The notes: generated by a model not told the origin, from the letters alone. 64,000 nucleotides of DNA from Streptomyces sp. NBC_01116 (GCF_041435495.1 NZ_CP108644.1:2976001-3040000), one strand, 5' to 3'; shown: positions 1 through 8,173, numbered from the stretch's first letter. Translations and numbers: made by a program.

Positions 1-505
1 CGCGCCGCTTCTCCTCGCTCGTCGTCACCCCGGCGGGATTCTGGAAGTCCGGGATCACATAGACGAACGCGGGCACCTCCGCCTGGAGGCGTTCGCGCAG
101 GACGTCCAGGTCGAGGCCGTCGTGCCGCAGGGGTATCCCGGACACCTGCCCCCCGTGCCGCTCGAAGATCTGGACGGCGCGGTCGTACGTCGGCGCCTCC
201 GCGAGGACCTTCTTGCCGGGTGCGTCCTTGAGGAGGTGGGCGGCGAGCAGGTCGAGGGCCTGGAGCGAGCCGTTGGTGACGAAGACCCGGTCGGGGTCGA
301 CGGTGTGGAACAGGCCGAGCTGGTCGCGGAGTTCGCGGTCGCCGGTGTGGTGGCCGATGGGCGCGTACTGGAAGACGCGGTCCGGTTCGGAGGCCAGGAT
401 CGAACCTGTCAGCTCGGCGATGGCGGCGGACGGGATCGCTTCGAGCGGAGGGATGCCACGCGAGAAGTGGACGGTCGCGGAAGACGCTGAGGTCGCAGCG
501 GTCAC
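1..505 (-). CDS. PLP-dependent aminotransferase, fold type I (partial, C-terminus beyond window)
   Basis: The first 168 residues are visible; the gene runs off the left edge. They show the N-terminal half of a fold-type-I aminotransferase of the MocR/KAT II/HpgT-like group: an FSRGIPP opening, a YAPIGHHTGDRELRDQL segment, the NGSLQALDLL cofactor-phosphate region and a VIPDFQNPAGVT motif that normally holds the PLP-contacting Asn. The Schiff-base lysine lies outside the window. The start is GTG at 505, with AAGGAG eight bases upstream. It follows an FMN alpha-hydroxy-acid oxidase by about 60 bases on the same strand. A 2-oxo acid made by that oxidase could be its substrate, the logic of the hydroxymandelate oxidase/HpgT pair; this is inference. 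Family is confident, substrate is not. Confidence 0.85.
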   Translation of the reverse strand, partial: MTAATSASSATVHFSRGIPPLEAIPSAAIAELTGSILASEPDRVFQYAPIGHHTGDRELRDQLGLFHTVDPDRVFVTNGSLQALDLLAAHLLKDAPGKKVLAEAPTYDRAVQIFERHGGQVSGIPLRHDGLDLDVLRERLQAEVPAFVYVIPDFQNPAGVTTSEEKRR

Positions 506-566
506 TGAGAAGGCTCCTTGCCAAGTACCGGATGGAGAGGGCTCGTTCGAGGGTGGCGCGTACGCC

Positions 567-1664
567 TCACCGCGCCGCCGTGCTCGTGGTTCCGCGGGCG
601 TCGACGGCGAAGTCGGCACCGATGTCGGCGACGGAGTCCGCGCCGAGCTGGAGCAGCGTGTCCTCGATCTCGCCCCTGAGGAGGTCGAGGACCGCTTCCA
701 CGCCCTGCTGTCCGGCCAGGCCGAGGCCCCAGAGGTAGGGGCGGCCGATGCACACCGCGTCCGCGCCGTACGCGAGGGCCTTGACGACGTGGACGCCGGA
801 GCGGATGCCGCCGTCCATGAGGACCAGGCCGCGGCCGTCGACGGCGGCCGCCACCTGCTCCAGGGCGAACAGGCTGGGTACCGCGCCGTCGAGCTGGCGG
901 CCGCCGTGGTTGGAGACGATGACGCCGTCGAGGCCCAGGGCGACGCAGCGTTCGGCGTCCTCGGCCCGCAGGATGCCCTTGACCACGATCGGCAACCGCG
1001 TACGGGACCGGATCCATTCCAGGTCGTCCCAGGTCAGCGGCAGGCGTTCGATGCGCGCGCCGTCCGGGATGTCGCCGGTGAGCACGCCCAGCGCGCGCAG
1101 ATTGCCGAAGTCGACGTTCGCGGGGGTACGGAAGCCCGCGCGCCGGGTGCTGATGCGGCGGGCCGCGTAGCTGGCGTCGACCGTGACCACGAGCGCGGTC
1201 GCGCCGGCGTCCTCCGCCAGGGCGATCGTCGCGGCGACGTCGTCGCGGGACCGGTAGGCGTAGAGCTGGAACCAGCTGTCGCTGCCGACCGCGCCGGTCA
1301 CCCGGGAGATGGCGTAGTGGCTGTCGGTGCTGACGATCGACACGGTGCCCGTCGACTCGGCGGCGCGGGCGGTCGCGATCTCGGCGTCCTCGTGGAGGAG
1401 GCGCTGCGGGCTCGTCGGGGCGAGCAGGACGGGCAGCGCGAGCCGCTGCCCGAGGACGGTCACCGAGGTGTCGGGCTTGACGCCCGTCCCGCCGAGGGCG
1501 CGGGGGCGCAGCCAGACCTGGTCGAAGGCCTCCGCGTTGGCACGGACCGTGAGCTGGGTGTCGGCGCCGCCCGCCACGTACGCCCAGGAAGCGGCGTCGA
1601 GAACGGACGCGGCGGCCTGCTCGTAATCGGTCAGGGTCAGCAGACCGGATAATTCCCTTGCCAT
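567..1664 (-). CDS. FMN-dependent alpha-hydroxy-acid oxidase
   Basis: 365 residues, the normal length for the glycolate oxidase/lactate oxidase/hydroxymandelate oxidase family, which oxidises an alpha-hydroxy acid to a 2-oxo acid. Visible are Tyr29 in WAYVAGGADTQ, the WFQLY flavin segment (131-135), VVKG with its FMN lysine (227-230), the catalytic His253 and Arg256 in SNHGGRQLDG, and the phosphate-binding DGGIRSG (284-290) with GR (307-308). The ATG has AGAGGA upstream. It sits between a TauE-like exporter and an aminotransferase, so it plausibly supplies the keto acid for transamination. Codon 5 is the rare TTA. The substrate cannot be read from the sequence; hydroxymandelate- or lactate-type acids are both possible. 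Confidence 0.92.
   Translation of the reverse strand: MARELSGLLTLTDYEQAAASVLDAASWAYVAGGADTQLTVRANAEAFDQVWLRPRALGGTGVKPDTSVTVLGQRLALPVLLAPTSPQRLLHEDAEIATARAAESTGTVSIVSTDSHYAISRVTGAVGSDSWFQLYAYRSRDDVAATIALAEDAGATALVVTVDASYAARRISTRRAGFRTPANVDFGNLRALGVLTGDIPDGARIERLPLTWDDLEWIRSRTRLPIVVKGILRAEDAERCVALGLDGVIVSNHGGRQLDGAVPSLFALEQVAAAVDGRGLVLMDGGIRSGVHVVKALAYGADAVCIGRPYLWGLGLAGQQGVEAVLDLLRGEIEDTLLQLGADSVADIGADFAVDARGTTSTAAR
1650..1652 (-). promoter_or_regulatory. TTA codon (Leu5) in the alpha-hydroxy-acid oxidase gene
   Basis: Codon 5 of the oxidase reads TTA. In Streptomyces TTA is decoded by the bldA tRNA and is concentrated in developmentally controlled and secondary-metabolism genes, so this suggests bldA-dependent translation. 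The codon is read directly; the regulation is inferred. Confidence 0.8.
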
Positions 1665-1695
1665 GGATCCTCTTCCGTCGTCGGATGAATTTCCG

Positions 1696-2463
1696 TCAGG
1701 CGAACTGGTCGAATCCCATTTTGGCCACCATTCCGGTGACCACCAGGACCAGGACGACCCGGACGAATCCGGATCCCCTTTTCATTGCGGTGCGCGACCC
1801 GATCATCGCGCCGGCGATATTTCCCACGGCCATGCCCAGACCGAGGGCCCACAGGACGTTTCCCTGCCAGGCGAAGACCGCGAGGGCCCCCAGATTGGAG
1901 GAGGCGTTGATCACCTTCGCCATGGCCGCGCTTTCCAGGAACTGCGTCGCGAGGAGCGTGGTGAAGGAAATGATGAGGAAGGTACCGACGCCGGGCCCGA
2001 AAACCCCGTCGTAGAAACCGATGCCGACGCCCGCGATGAGAATGGCCGCATTACGGCGGCGCGGGGTCACGACGATGTCCGACTTCTGGACCCCGAAACT
2101 CGGCCGGAAGGCCACGAAGAGGGCCACCGTGATGAGGAGGCCCATGATGACGGGCCGGAAGTAGCTCGTCGGGACGCTCGACGCGGACAGCGCGCCGAGC
2201 GCGCCGAAGGGGACCGCGAGCCCGGCGGCCGGCAGCAGGACCGAACGGTCCAGCTTGGTGCGCCGCTGGTACATGTACGCGGCGGTCGCGGTGCCCATGA
2301 CCGCCGCGATCTTATTCGTGCCCAGCGCCACCGCCGGCGCATACCCGGGAAAGGCCAGCAGGAGCACCGGGATGAGCAGCACCCCGCCACCGCCGACCAC
2401 CGCGTCCACCCAGCCGGCCGCTGTCGCGGCGACGAGCAGGCCGAGCACTTCGTACAGTTCCAC
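1696..2463 (-). CDS. TauE/SafE family membrane exporter
   Basis: 255 residues with about eight hydrophobic segments and the two-fold symmetric layout of the TauE/SafE (DUF81) family. It opens with a glycine-rich first helix containing GWVDAVVGGGGVLLIPVLL and has a second-half counterpart GIGFYDGVFGPGVGTFL. Members are linked to export of sulfonates, sulfite or small organic acids. The start is GTG at 2463 with GAGGAAGA upstream. It lies 59 bases after the oxygenase and 31 bases before the oxidase, all on the same strand, so it probably belongs to one transcript and may export the pathway product or an inhibitory intermediate. The transported substrate is unknown. Confidence 0.85.
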   Translation of the reverse strand: MELYEVLGLLVAATAAGWVDAVVGGGGVLLIPVLLLAFPGYAPAVALGTNKIAAVMGTATAAYMYQRRTKLDRSVLLPAAGLAVPFGALGALSASSVPTSYFRPVIMGLLITVALFVAFRPSFGVQKSDIVVTPRRRNAAILIAGVGIGFYDGVFGPGVGTFLIISFTTLLATQFLESAAMAKVINASSNLGALAVFAWQGNVLWALGLGMAVGNIAGAMIGSRTAMKRGSGFVRVVLVLVVTGMVAKMGFDQFA

Positions 2464-2522
2464 TCTTCCTCATTCACGTGACATGGCCCCGGCTCCCGGG
2501 GCCGGGTCCTGTCGCCGCCGGG

Positions 2523-3512
2523 TCAGACGACCCCGCGGATCTCCGTCATCGCCGGCAGCACCCGCGGGTGCCGCATCATGCGCTGGGCCCACAGCGGGGC
2601 GCTGCGCAGGGAGTAGAACCGGCGCAGCCAGCGGTCCTGGCCGTCGTAGCGGGGGGTGAACGCGGTGCGGCCGTGGACCACGACGTGGTTGTCCAGGACG
2701 ACGAGGTCACCCGGAGCGAGCACCAGGTCGTGGCAGACCTGCTCCAGGGCCGAGGCCAGGGCCCGCAGCGCGGCCTGCGCCCGGGGGTGGTCGCCCGCGG
2801 TGTTGTGCGAGTTGAAGCGCATGAACGGGCGGCCGGCCGGGCCGAAGATCACCGGGTGAGGGCCGGCCGAGGGGCGGGGGCCCGGGATGTTCCGGGTGAA
2901 CGAGGTCGGGTAGAGGCTGTGGAACTGCGGCTTCCGCAGCTCCGCCAGCTCGCCGTCCGTCAGCAACGGCAGCGCGTCGCGCACGGAGGAGACGCGGGTC
3001 GCGGCGATCTGCTCGTGGTCCTGGCGCAGGCAGAGCAGGCCCAGGTAGTCGGGCCGGAGCGGATGGTGCACGTTCTCGGTGTGGAAGTCGAAGGCGACCG
3101 ATCCGCTGTTCTCGATCCGGCTCTCCTCGCCGCGCACGGGATGCACGTCGTGGAAGAGCGCGCCCGATTGCTCGTCCTGATATCCGGTCAGCGAGCCGAG
3201 GAGGTCCGCGACGAGGACGAGGGTTCCGTTGGTCGGGTGACCGTCGAGGACATGGGCCTCGTGTGCCTGCGGGGTCTTCGGCAGTTCTCCCACCGGAACT
3301 CCGCGCAGCAAGCAGTATCCGTTGGATTCCACGTCTGCGGCGAAATCCAGGACCATTCTTCGCATTCCTTCGGGGAGGTCCATGAGGAGCCCCGATACGA
3401 CGATGGGTATCGAGTCCGATAAGCGTGCGGCGAGGGAGGACAACTCGCCTACTTTCTCCGCCTCCGACTCGCTCAATCGGTAGTCGTTCAGAGCCTGGAT
3501 AACCATTCCCAT
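2523..3512 (-). CDS. Clavaminate synthase/VioC-like Fe(II)/2-oxoglutarate-dependent oxygenase
   Basis: 329 residues, the same size as clavaminate synthase and the VioC/AsnO/OrfP amino-acid beta-hydroxylases. The iron triad is complete and in family positions: His144 and Glu146 in DFHTENVHH, and His280 in NHVVVHGRTAF. Arg294 in the DGQDRWLRR stretch is the expected 2-oxoglutarate anchor. An N-terminal YCLLRGVPV strand and GYQDEQSG also match the group. These enzymes hydroxylate or desaturate free basic or amide amino acids. ATG follows GAGG. It is the first gene of the leftward set oxygenase, exporter, oxidase, aminotransferase, and carries a TTA codon at residue 31. The substrate (Arg, Asn or another amino acid) cannot be told by eye. 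Confidence 0.9.
   Translation of the reverse strand: MGMVIQALNDYRLSESEAEKVGELSSLAARLSDSIPIVVSGLLMDLPEGMRRMVLDFAADVESNGYCLLRGVPVGELPKTPQAHEAHVLDGHPTNGTLVLVADLLGSLTGYQDEQSGALFHDVHPVRGEESRIENSGSVAFDFHTENVHHPLRPDYLGLLCLRQDHEQIAATRVSSVRDALPLLTDGELAELRKPQFHSLYPTSFTRNIPGPRPSAGPHPVIFGPAGRPFMRFNSHNTAGDHPRAQAALRALASALEQVCHDLVLAPGDLVVLDNHVVVHGRTAFTPRYDGQDRWLRRFYSLRSAPLWAQRMMRHPRVLPAMTEIRGVV
3420..3422 (-). promoter_or_regulatory. TTA codon (Leu31) in the oxygenase gene
   Basis: Residue 31 of the oxygenase is encoded by TTA, in frame with the ATG at 3512. Together with the TTA in the oxidase two genes downstream it marks the cluster as a likely bldA-dependent unit. Confidence 0.8.
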
Positions 3513-3902
3513 GATTCCTCACCGATATCCGCGTGCTGGATTTAGCATTACGGTCGGAAACTTATCCTGCGCCGATTCTCTCCGTCAACAATCGGTTTCG
3601 GACAGTGACGACTTTGGTTAACGGGCCCGACATCGGTGAGGTATTGCACGGATAGCCGTGACACCATGCAAAGCGCGGCAAACCACCCCTCCGGGCCAGG
3701 GGTGCGCGTTCGGCCGCTCCCTCCCGTTCACCGACCTGAGCTGCCTCTATGGCTCCAGATGACCGGGAGATGAACGGCCCGTACGGCCCCGCCGGACATC
3801 CTCGGGACCGCGCCACAGAGATCACGAAGGGCTCCTGGGGGCCATTTCCCGCCACCCGAATCGACGGCGACAGCGGTGGTGACAGGTGTGAATGGGGTCA
3901 CA
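3513..3902. other. Intergenic region upstream of the oxygenase set
   Basis: A 390-base gap between two leftward genes. I see no supported gene in it. It is locally richer in A/T than its surroundings near 3530-3660 and holds the likely promoter of the oxygenase set. The open frames here (for example the 97-codon leftward frame at 3562-3855) lack a ribosome-binding site and any family resemblance. Confidence 0.5.
3559..3588 (-). promoter_or_regulatory. Candidate housekeeping-type promoter for the oxygenase set
   Basis: On the minus strand TTGACG (3588-3583) is followed after 18 bases by TAAGTT (3564-3559), close to the Streptomyces HrdB consensus, about 47 bases before the oxygenase ATG. It is a pattern match only. 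Confidence 0.4.
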
Positions 3903-4730
3903 TCAGGCCGCGAGGAAGGCCGCCATCTCCCCGTACACCGCAGCCGTGTTGTCCAGGTGGGCGTCGTGACCGGCCCCCGGAACCACACCGATCCGGGTCC
4001 CCCGGTGCCTGGCTCGCATCCGGTCCGCCTCGTCCGGCTTCATCGTGCCGTTCTCACCCCGCACCACCAGCACCGGGCAGCGCACCCGGTCCCAGTCGTC
4101 CCAGAAGTGCCGCTGCGCGTTCTCCCGGACGGTGGCCACCATCACGTCCCGGTCGACGCGGGGGTGCAGACCGCCGGGGCCCGGCACGAGCCCCGCCGCC
4201 CACGCCCGGCCCGCCGGCCCGCCACCGAAGAACGCCTCGGCCGCCTCCGCGTCCGGGAACGGCACCGGCCACGCGTCGAGCCAGTCCCCTATCTCCTGCG
4301 GCAGTCGTGGACTCGGCCCCGCCGGACCCGCCTCGATCAGGACCAGCGCGCGGCACACCTCCGGGTGGGCCGCCGCCGTCAGCAGCGCGGTGAGGCCGCC
4401 CATCGACTGGCCGACCAGGACCGTGTCCTCCCCGGCCAGACCGAACCGGTGCGCGACGGCGAGGACATCGCGCACATGTGCCGCCCGCGTCACGTCCCCG
4501 GGGCGGCGGGTGCTCGCACCACTGCCCCGGGCGTCGAAGGCGACCACGCGGTGCGTGGCGGCGAACCGGGCCGCCAGCGCCTCCCACTCCCCGGAATGCC
4601 CGGCCAGGCCGTGCAGCAGGAGCAGGGGCGGGCCGTCGCCCCCGTGGTCGGTGCAGAAGAGCCGTACGGGACCGGCCGCGCCCGCCGCTTCACCGTCCTC
4701 GACCGTCACCGTCTTCGTGACCGCTCCCAC
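3903..4730 (-). CDS. Alpha/beta-fold hydrolase
   Basis: 275 residues with the classical alpha/beta hydrolase order: oxyanion HGLAG (40-44), FDARGSGAS, nucleophile elbow GQSMGG with Ser109, a lid region around 140-195, a VVRGENGTMKP acid-side strand, and the catalytic His255 in GHDAHLDN near the end. The start is GTG at 4730 behind a G-rich stretch. It is a soluble cytoplasmic esterase/haloperoxidase-like protein with unknown substrate. It is transcribed divergently from the small membrane protein at 4892. Whether it belongs to the oxygenase set downstream is doubtful because a 390-base gap with its own promoter lies between. Confidence 0.88.
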   Translation of the reverse strand: MGAVTKTVTVEDGEAAGAAGPVRLFCTDHGGDGPPLLLLHGLAGHSGEWEALAARFAATHRVVAFDARGSGASTRRPGDVTRAAHVRDVLAVAHRFGLAGEDTVLVGQSMGGLTALLTAAAHPEVCRALVLIEAGPAGPSPRLPQEIGDWLDAWPVPFPDAEAAEAFFGGGPAGRAWAAGLVPGPGGLHPRVDRDVMVATVRENAQRHFWDDWDRVRCPVLVVRGENGTMKPDEADRMRARHRGTRIGVVPGAGHDAHLDNTAAVYGEMAAFLAA

Positions 4731-4815
4731 CCGGCACCCCCCGTTTCGCCGTGATGCCGTACCGCCCGTCGGCCGGATCGTCCCCGACGCTAGCCTCGGA
4801 GAGAAGAGCGGACCA

Positions 4816-4858
4816 CGGATATGCGGGCCCCCGGTACGAGGGCCCCGGATATGCGGGC
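4816..4858. repeat. Two copies of a 13-bp direct repeat in a divergent promoter region
   Basis: The sequence CGGATATGCGGGC occurs at 4816-4828 and again at 4846-4858, exactly 30 bp apart (about three helical turns), between the divergent hydrolase and membrane-protein genes. The spacing would suit a dimeric regulator, but none is identified. Confidence 0.45.
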
Positions 4859-4891
4859 GCCCTCAGGTATCCCGACGGCTGACAGGAAGCG

Positions 4892-5212
4892 ATGGTGGCG
4901 GCGATGACGAAGGTTCCGGCAGCGGCAGTGGCGGCGAGCGGGCTCGTCGGGGGTTACGGCATCGCCCGGTGGACCAAGAAGCGTCCGCTCGGCGGCGTGG
5001 CGCTCGCCGCCGCCGGATCCGTCGCCGCGTACGAGTGGAACCGCCAGGCCGGGCCCCGAGCCGCCGCCGGGCTGACCGTCGCCTACGTCGCCGCCTTCGC
5101 CGGATCGCACCCGCTCGCCAAGAAGGTCGGCGCGTGGCCCGCCGTCTTCGCCGTCGCGGGCGGCGTGGCCGCCGCGTCCTGGGCCGTCACCCGGCGCGTC
5201 ACCAACGACTGA
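4892..5212 (+). CDS. Small predicted membrane protein
   Basis: 106 residues, rich in Ala and Val, with three to four hydrophobic segments (about 8-24, 33-46, 58-72 and 83-100) separated by short basic loops. No catalytic motif is visible. GGAAG lies just before the ATG. It resembles short conserved Streptomyces membrane proteins of unknown function. Its 3' end faces the DUF445 gene, with only about 100 bases between the two stop codons. Confidence 0.7.
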   Translation: MVAAMTKVPAAAVAASGLVGGYGIARWTKKRPLGGVALAAAGSVAAYEWNRQAGPRAAAGLTVAYVAAFAGSHPLAKKVGAWPAVFAVAGGVAAASWAVTRRVTND

Positions 5213-5285
5213 GCCGCCCGCCGGCCCGCCGGCCGCCCGGCCGTGCAACGGCTCAGCCGCTCAACCCGCCCAGCCCCCCGGCCCC

Positions 5286-5330
5286 TCAGCCGGTCAGCCG
5301 GTCAGCCGGTCAGCCGGTCAGCCGGTCAGC
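5286..5330. repeat. Tandem 8-bp repeat (TCAGCCGG x5 plus partial copy)
   Basis: Five perfect copies of TCAGCCGG lie at 5286-5325, followed by a partial copy. The array crosses the stop codon of the DUF445 gene (5318-5320), and every unit carries the same stop triplet on the minus strand. Slippage would therefore lengthen or shorten only the region after the stop, unless the first unit were altered. Confidence 0.85.
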
Positions 5331-6766
5331 GCGTGCGACACCGTGTAGATCGCCAGGCCCGCCAGCGCGCCGACCACCGTGCCGTTGATCCGGATGAACT
5401 GGAGGTCGCGGCCGATGTGCGCCTCGATCTTCTTCGAGGTCTGGTCCGCGTCCCAGCCCGCCACCGTCTCGCTGATCAGCGAGGTGATCTCCGCGCGGTA
5501 CGTCGTCACGACGTACACCGCGGCGTCCTCCAGCCAGCCGTCCAGCTTGCCCTGGAGCCGTTCGTCGCTCGACAGTCGCGCACCCAGCGACATCAGCGAG
5601 GCGCGCGCCCGCAGGCGCAGTTCGCTGCGCTCGTCCTCCGCCGCCGAGAGGATCATCGTCCGTACGGAGGACCAGGCGGAGGCGATGACGTCCTGGACCT
5701 CGCCGCGGCCCAGGATCTCCGACTTCAGCCGCTCCACCCGGGCCCGGGTGTCGGCGTCGCTCTGGAGGTCGGACGCGAAGTCGGTCAGGAACGTGTCGAT
5801 CGAGCCGCGCGCCGGGTGCTCCGGCATGTCCCGCATCTCCGTGACGAACCGCAGCAGTTCCTTGTAGACCCGCTCCCCCACCCGCTTGTCCACGAACCGC
5901 GGCGTCCAGCCGGGGGCTCCGCCCTGCACCGCGTTCATCACCGAGTCGCCGTGCTCCACCAGCCAGTCGTGCGCCCGTACGCAGACGAGGTCGACGACCT
6001 TGCGGTGGCCGCCGTCCGTGACGACCTTCTCCAGCATCTTGCCGAGGCCCGGACCGACCTCCACCGCGTCCGCGCGCCGGGTGATGGCCTCGCCGACCAC
6101 CGCCTGCACATCGGAATCCCGAAGGACCGTCAGCGCCCCGCGCAGGGCGGTCGCCAGCTCGGCGGTGACCCGGTCGGCGTGGGCCGGCTCCGCGAGCCAC
6201 ACACCGAGCCTCCGACCGACCCCCAGAGCGTGAATTCGGTCACGAATGACGTCTCCGGAGAGAAAGTTCTCGCCAACGAAGGAACCGAGGGACTGTCCTA
6301 GCTGATCCTTCTTGGTGGGGATGATGGCTGTGTGCGGAATGGGCAGGCCGAGCGGGTGCCGGAAGAGCGCCGTCACGGCGAACCAGTCCGCCAGCGCACC
6401 CACCATCCCCGCCTCGGCAGCCGCCGCGACGTAGCCCGGCCAGCCCCCCACGCCTGAGTTCTTCGCCCAGGTGGCCAGGACGTAGACGAGCGCGACGAGC
6501 AGAAGGAGGCCGGTGGCCGTGAGTTTCATGCGCCGTACGCCGCGCTGTTTCTCCTCGTCGGCGGCGGTGTACGCGAACGAGGCCAGCGGGCCCGCGCCCG
6601 CCCTCGGCCCGCGTGTCCGCTCCGACGGCCCCTCTGCCGGCTCCGCCGGGTCCTGCGACTGCTGCAACTCCTGCACCGCGTCCTCGCCCTGTCCCTGCTC
6701 GCCGGATCCGGTCCGTTCCATCCGCTCCACCCGTCCGCGTGCGCCTCGCCCCCGTGACGTACGCAT
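5318..6766 (-). CDS. DUF445 family membrane-associated protein
   Basis: 482 residues from the ATG at 6766, chosen because GGAGG lies eight bases upstream; a longer frame exists but would run through the divergent promoter. After a charged, Gln/Glu-rich N-terminal tail of about 80 residues comes a transmembrane helix (LLLLVALVYVLATW) and the DUF445 signature AGMVGALADWFAVTALFRHPLGLPIPHTAIIPTKK (in pieces GALADWFAVTALF and IPHTAIIPTKKD). A long helical region follows, with a C-terminal hydrophobic segment (VVGALAGLAIYTV). The family (YheB/YjiN-like) is widespread and functionally undefined, perhaps related to envelope integrity. It is divergent from the SGNH hydrolase. Confidence 0.88.
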   Translation of the reverse strand: MRTSRGRGARGRVERMERTGSGEQGQGEDAVQELQQSQDPAEPAEGPSERTRGPRAGAGPLASFAYTAADEEKQRGVRRMKLTATGLLLLVALVYVLATWAKNSGVGGWPGYVAAAAEAGMVGALADWFAVTALFRHPLGLPIPHTAIIPTKKDQLGQSLGSFVGENFLSGDVIRDRIHALGVGRRLGVWLAEPAHADRVTAELATALRGALTVLRDSDVQAVVGEAITRRADAVEVGPGLGKMLEKVVTDGGHRKVVDLVCVRAHDWLVEHGDSVMNAVQGGAPGWTPRFVDKRVGERVYKELLRFVTEMRDMPEHPARGSIDTFLTDFASDLQSDADTRARVERLKSEILGRGEVQDVIASAWSSVRTMILSAAEDERSELRLRARASLMSLGARLSSDERLQGKLDGWLEDAAVYVVTTYRAEITSLISETVAGWDADQTSKKIEAHIGRDLQFIRINGTVVGALAGLAIYTVSHALTG

Positions 6767-6863
6767 TGTCCCTACCTCCCCTACTCCCGGGCCGCACGTC
6801 GAGTTCCCGACGGCCTGTCGCATCATGGGACCAGCACGATCATCACAAGGAGAACCACCGCAC

Positions 6864-8111
6864 ATGCCCAGGCGCCAGGGGTATGCCCTGCTCATCGCCC
6901 TAGTGGCGGGCACAGCCGTGCTCGCCGCCGCCGTCGCCTTCGCTACGACGCTGCTCTCCGGCCCCCGGTCGGCACCGCTCCCGCCCTCCGAGACGCAGGC
7001 CGCGGCCCGTAACCCGGTCGACCCCGCCACCTCGGGCGGCAAGTGGGTCGCCACCTGGGCCGCCGCGCCCGTCGGCGCCGAACCGGGCACCGAGGACGGA
7101 CTGCCCGGGCGCACCATCCGTAACGTCGTGCACACCAGCATCGGCGGAGAGGTCGCCCGCATCACCCTGTCGAACCTCTTCGGCACGGGCCCCCTGGTCA
7201 TCGACCAGGCCACCGTCAACACCCGGCCGGTGACCTTCAAGGGCGACGCAGCCGTCACCGTCGCGGCGGGCGGACAGGTCATCAGCGACCCGGTCGTCGT
7301 GCCCGTGGCCCCCGACTCCGACCTCCAGGTCAGCTTCCGCACCCCGCGCGCGGGCGGACCGGTCACCTACCACCCCTACACGCACCAGACCTCGTACCTG
7401 ATCAACGAACGCGGCACCTGGTCCACCACCAACTGGCGCTACCTGACCGCCGTGGACGTCCGCACCGTGAACGCGCGCGGCGCGATCGTCGCCATCGGGG
7501 ACTCCCTGACCGCGGGCAGCGGCTCCACCACCGACGCCAACGCCCGCTGGACCGACGTCCTCGCCGACCGGCTGGGCGGCCGGTACGGGGTCGCCAACGC
7601 GGGCATCGCGGGCAACCGGGTCGTGGGCATCGGCCGCGGCACCGGGGGCCAGTCCGGCACCGACCGCTACGACCGCGACGTCCTGGCGGTCGCCGGGGCC
7701 CGGACGGTCGTCGTGGCGCTCGGCATCAACGACGTACAGCAGTACCCGCAGGAGGCCGACCCGCAGCGCATCGTGGACAGCCTGCGCGCCCTCACCGACC
7801 GGGCGCACGCCCGCGGACTGACGGTCGTCGGCGCGACGCTGACCCCGTTCGAGGGCTTCGCCACCTGGACGCCCCAGCGCAACGCCGTGCGCCAGGCGGT
7901 CAACGAGCAGATCCGGGCGGGCACGGTCTTCGACGCGTACGTGGACTTCGACGCGGCGGTACGCGACCCCGCCGCGCCGAACCGGCTCCTCTTCTCGTAC
8001 GACTCCGGCGACCATCTGCACCTCAACGACGACGGGTACCGCGCACTCGGCGACCGGCTGGACCTCAAGGTCCTGGAGCGGGCGGGCGCCCCCCGGTCCG
8101 ACGCGCTGTGA
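6864..8111 (+). CDS. Secreted SGNH/GDSL-family hydrolase
   Basis: 415 residues. An N-terminal signal/anchor (residues 7-31) is followed by a beta-rich ancillary domain (about 58-200) and then the SGNH hydrolase domain: GDSL with nucleophile Ser214, Asn251 in AGIAGN, Gly/Asn in GIND (287-290), and Asp383/His386 in DHLHLND. This arrangement is typical of exported lipases or carbohydrate esterases such as acetylxylan or rhamnogalacturonan esterase types. AAGGAG lies upstream of the ATG. Substrate specificity is not visible. Divergent from DUF445 and convergent with the DUF1707 gene. Confidence 0.9.
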   Translation: MPRRQGYALLIALVAGTAVLAAAVAFATTLLSGPRSAPLPPSETQAAARNPVDPATSGGKWVATWAAAPVGAEPGTEDGLPGRTIRNVVHTSIGGEVARITLSNLFGTGPLVIDQATVNTRPVTFKGDAAVTVAAGGQVISDPVVVPVAPDSDLQVSFRTPRAGGPVTYHPYTHQTSYLINERGTWSTTNWRYLTAVDVRTVNARGAIVAIGDSLTAGSGSTTDANARWTDVLADRLGGRYGVANAGIAGNRVVGIGRGTGGQSGTDRYDRDVLAVAGARTVVVALGINDVQQYPQEADPQRIVDSLRALTDRAHARGLTVVGATLTPFEGFATWTPQRNAVRQAVNEQIRAGTVFDAYVDFDAAVRDPAAPNRLLFSYDSGDHLHLNDDGYRALGDRLDLKVLERAGAPRSDAL

Positions 8112-8173
8112 GCCGCTGAGGGGAGCCGGGAGGGAGGGCGAAGGGGCCCAAAGGGGCTGCGGGAAGGAGCCGA

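Noticed and set aside
213..1652. A 479-codon open frame on the plus strand
   Set aside because: It is antisense to the aminotransferase and the oxidase, which have clear catalytic motifs; composition is typical of a shadow frame.
6767..7366. N-terminal extension of the DUF445 frame
   Set aside because: It would run through the divergent promoter and into the SGNH hydrolase gene. A good ribosome-binding site lies at 6766.
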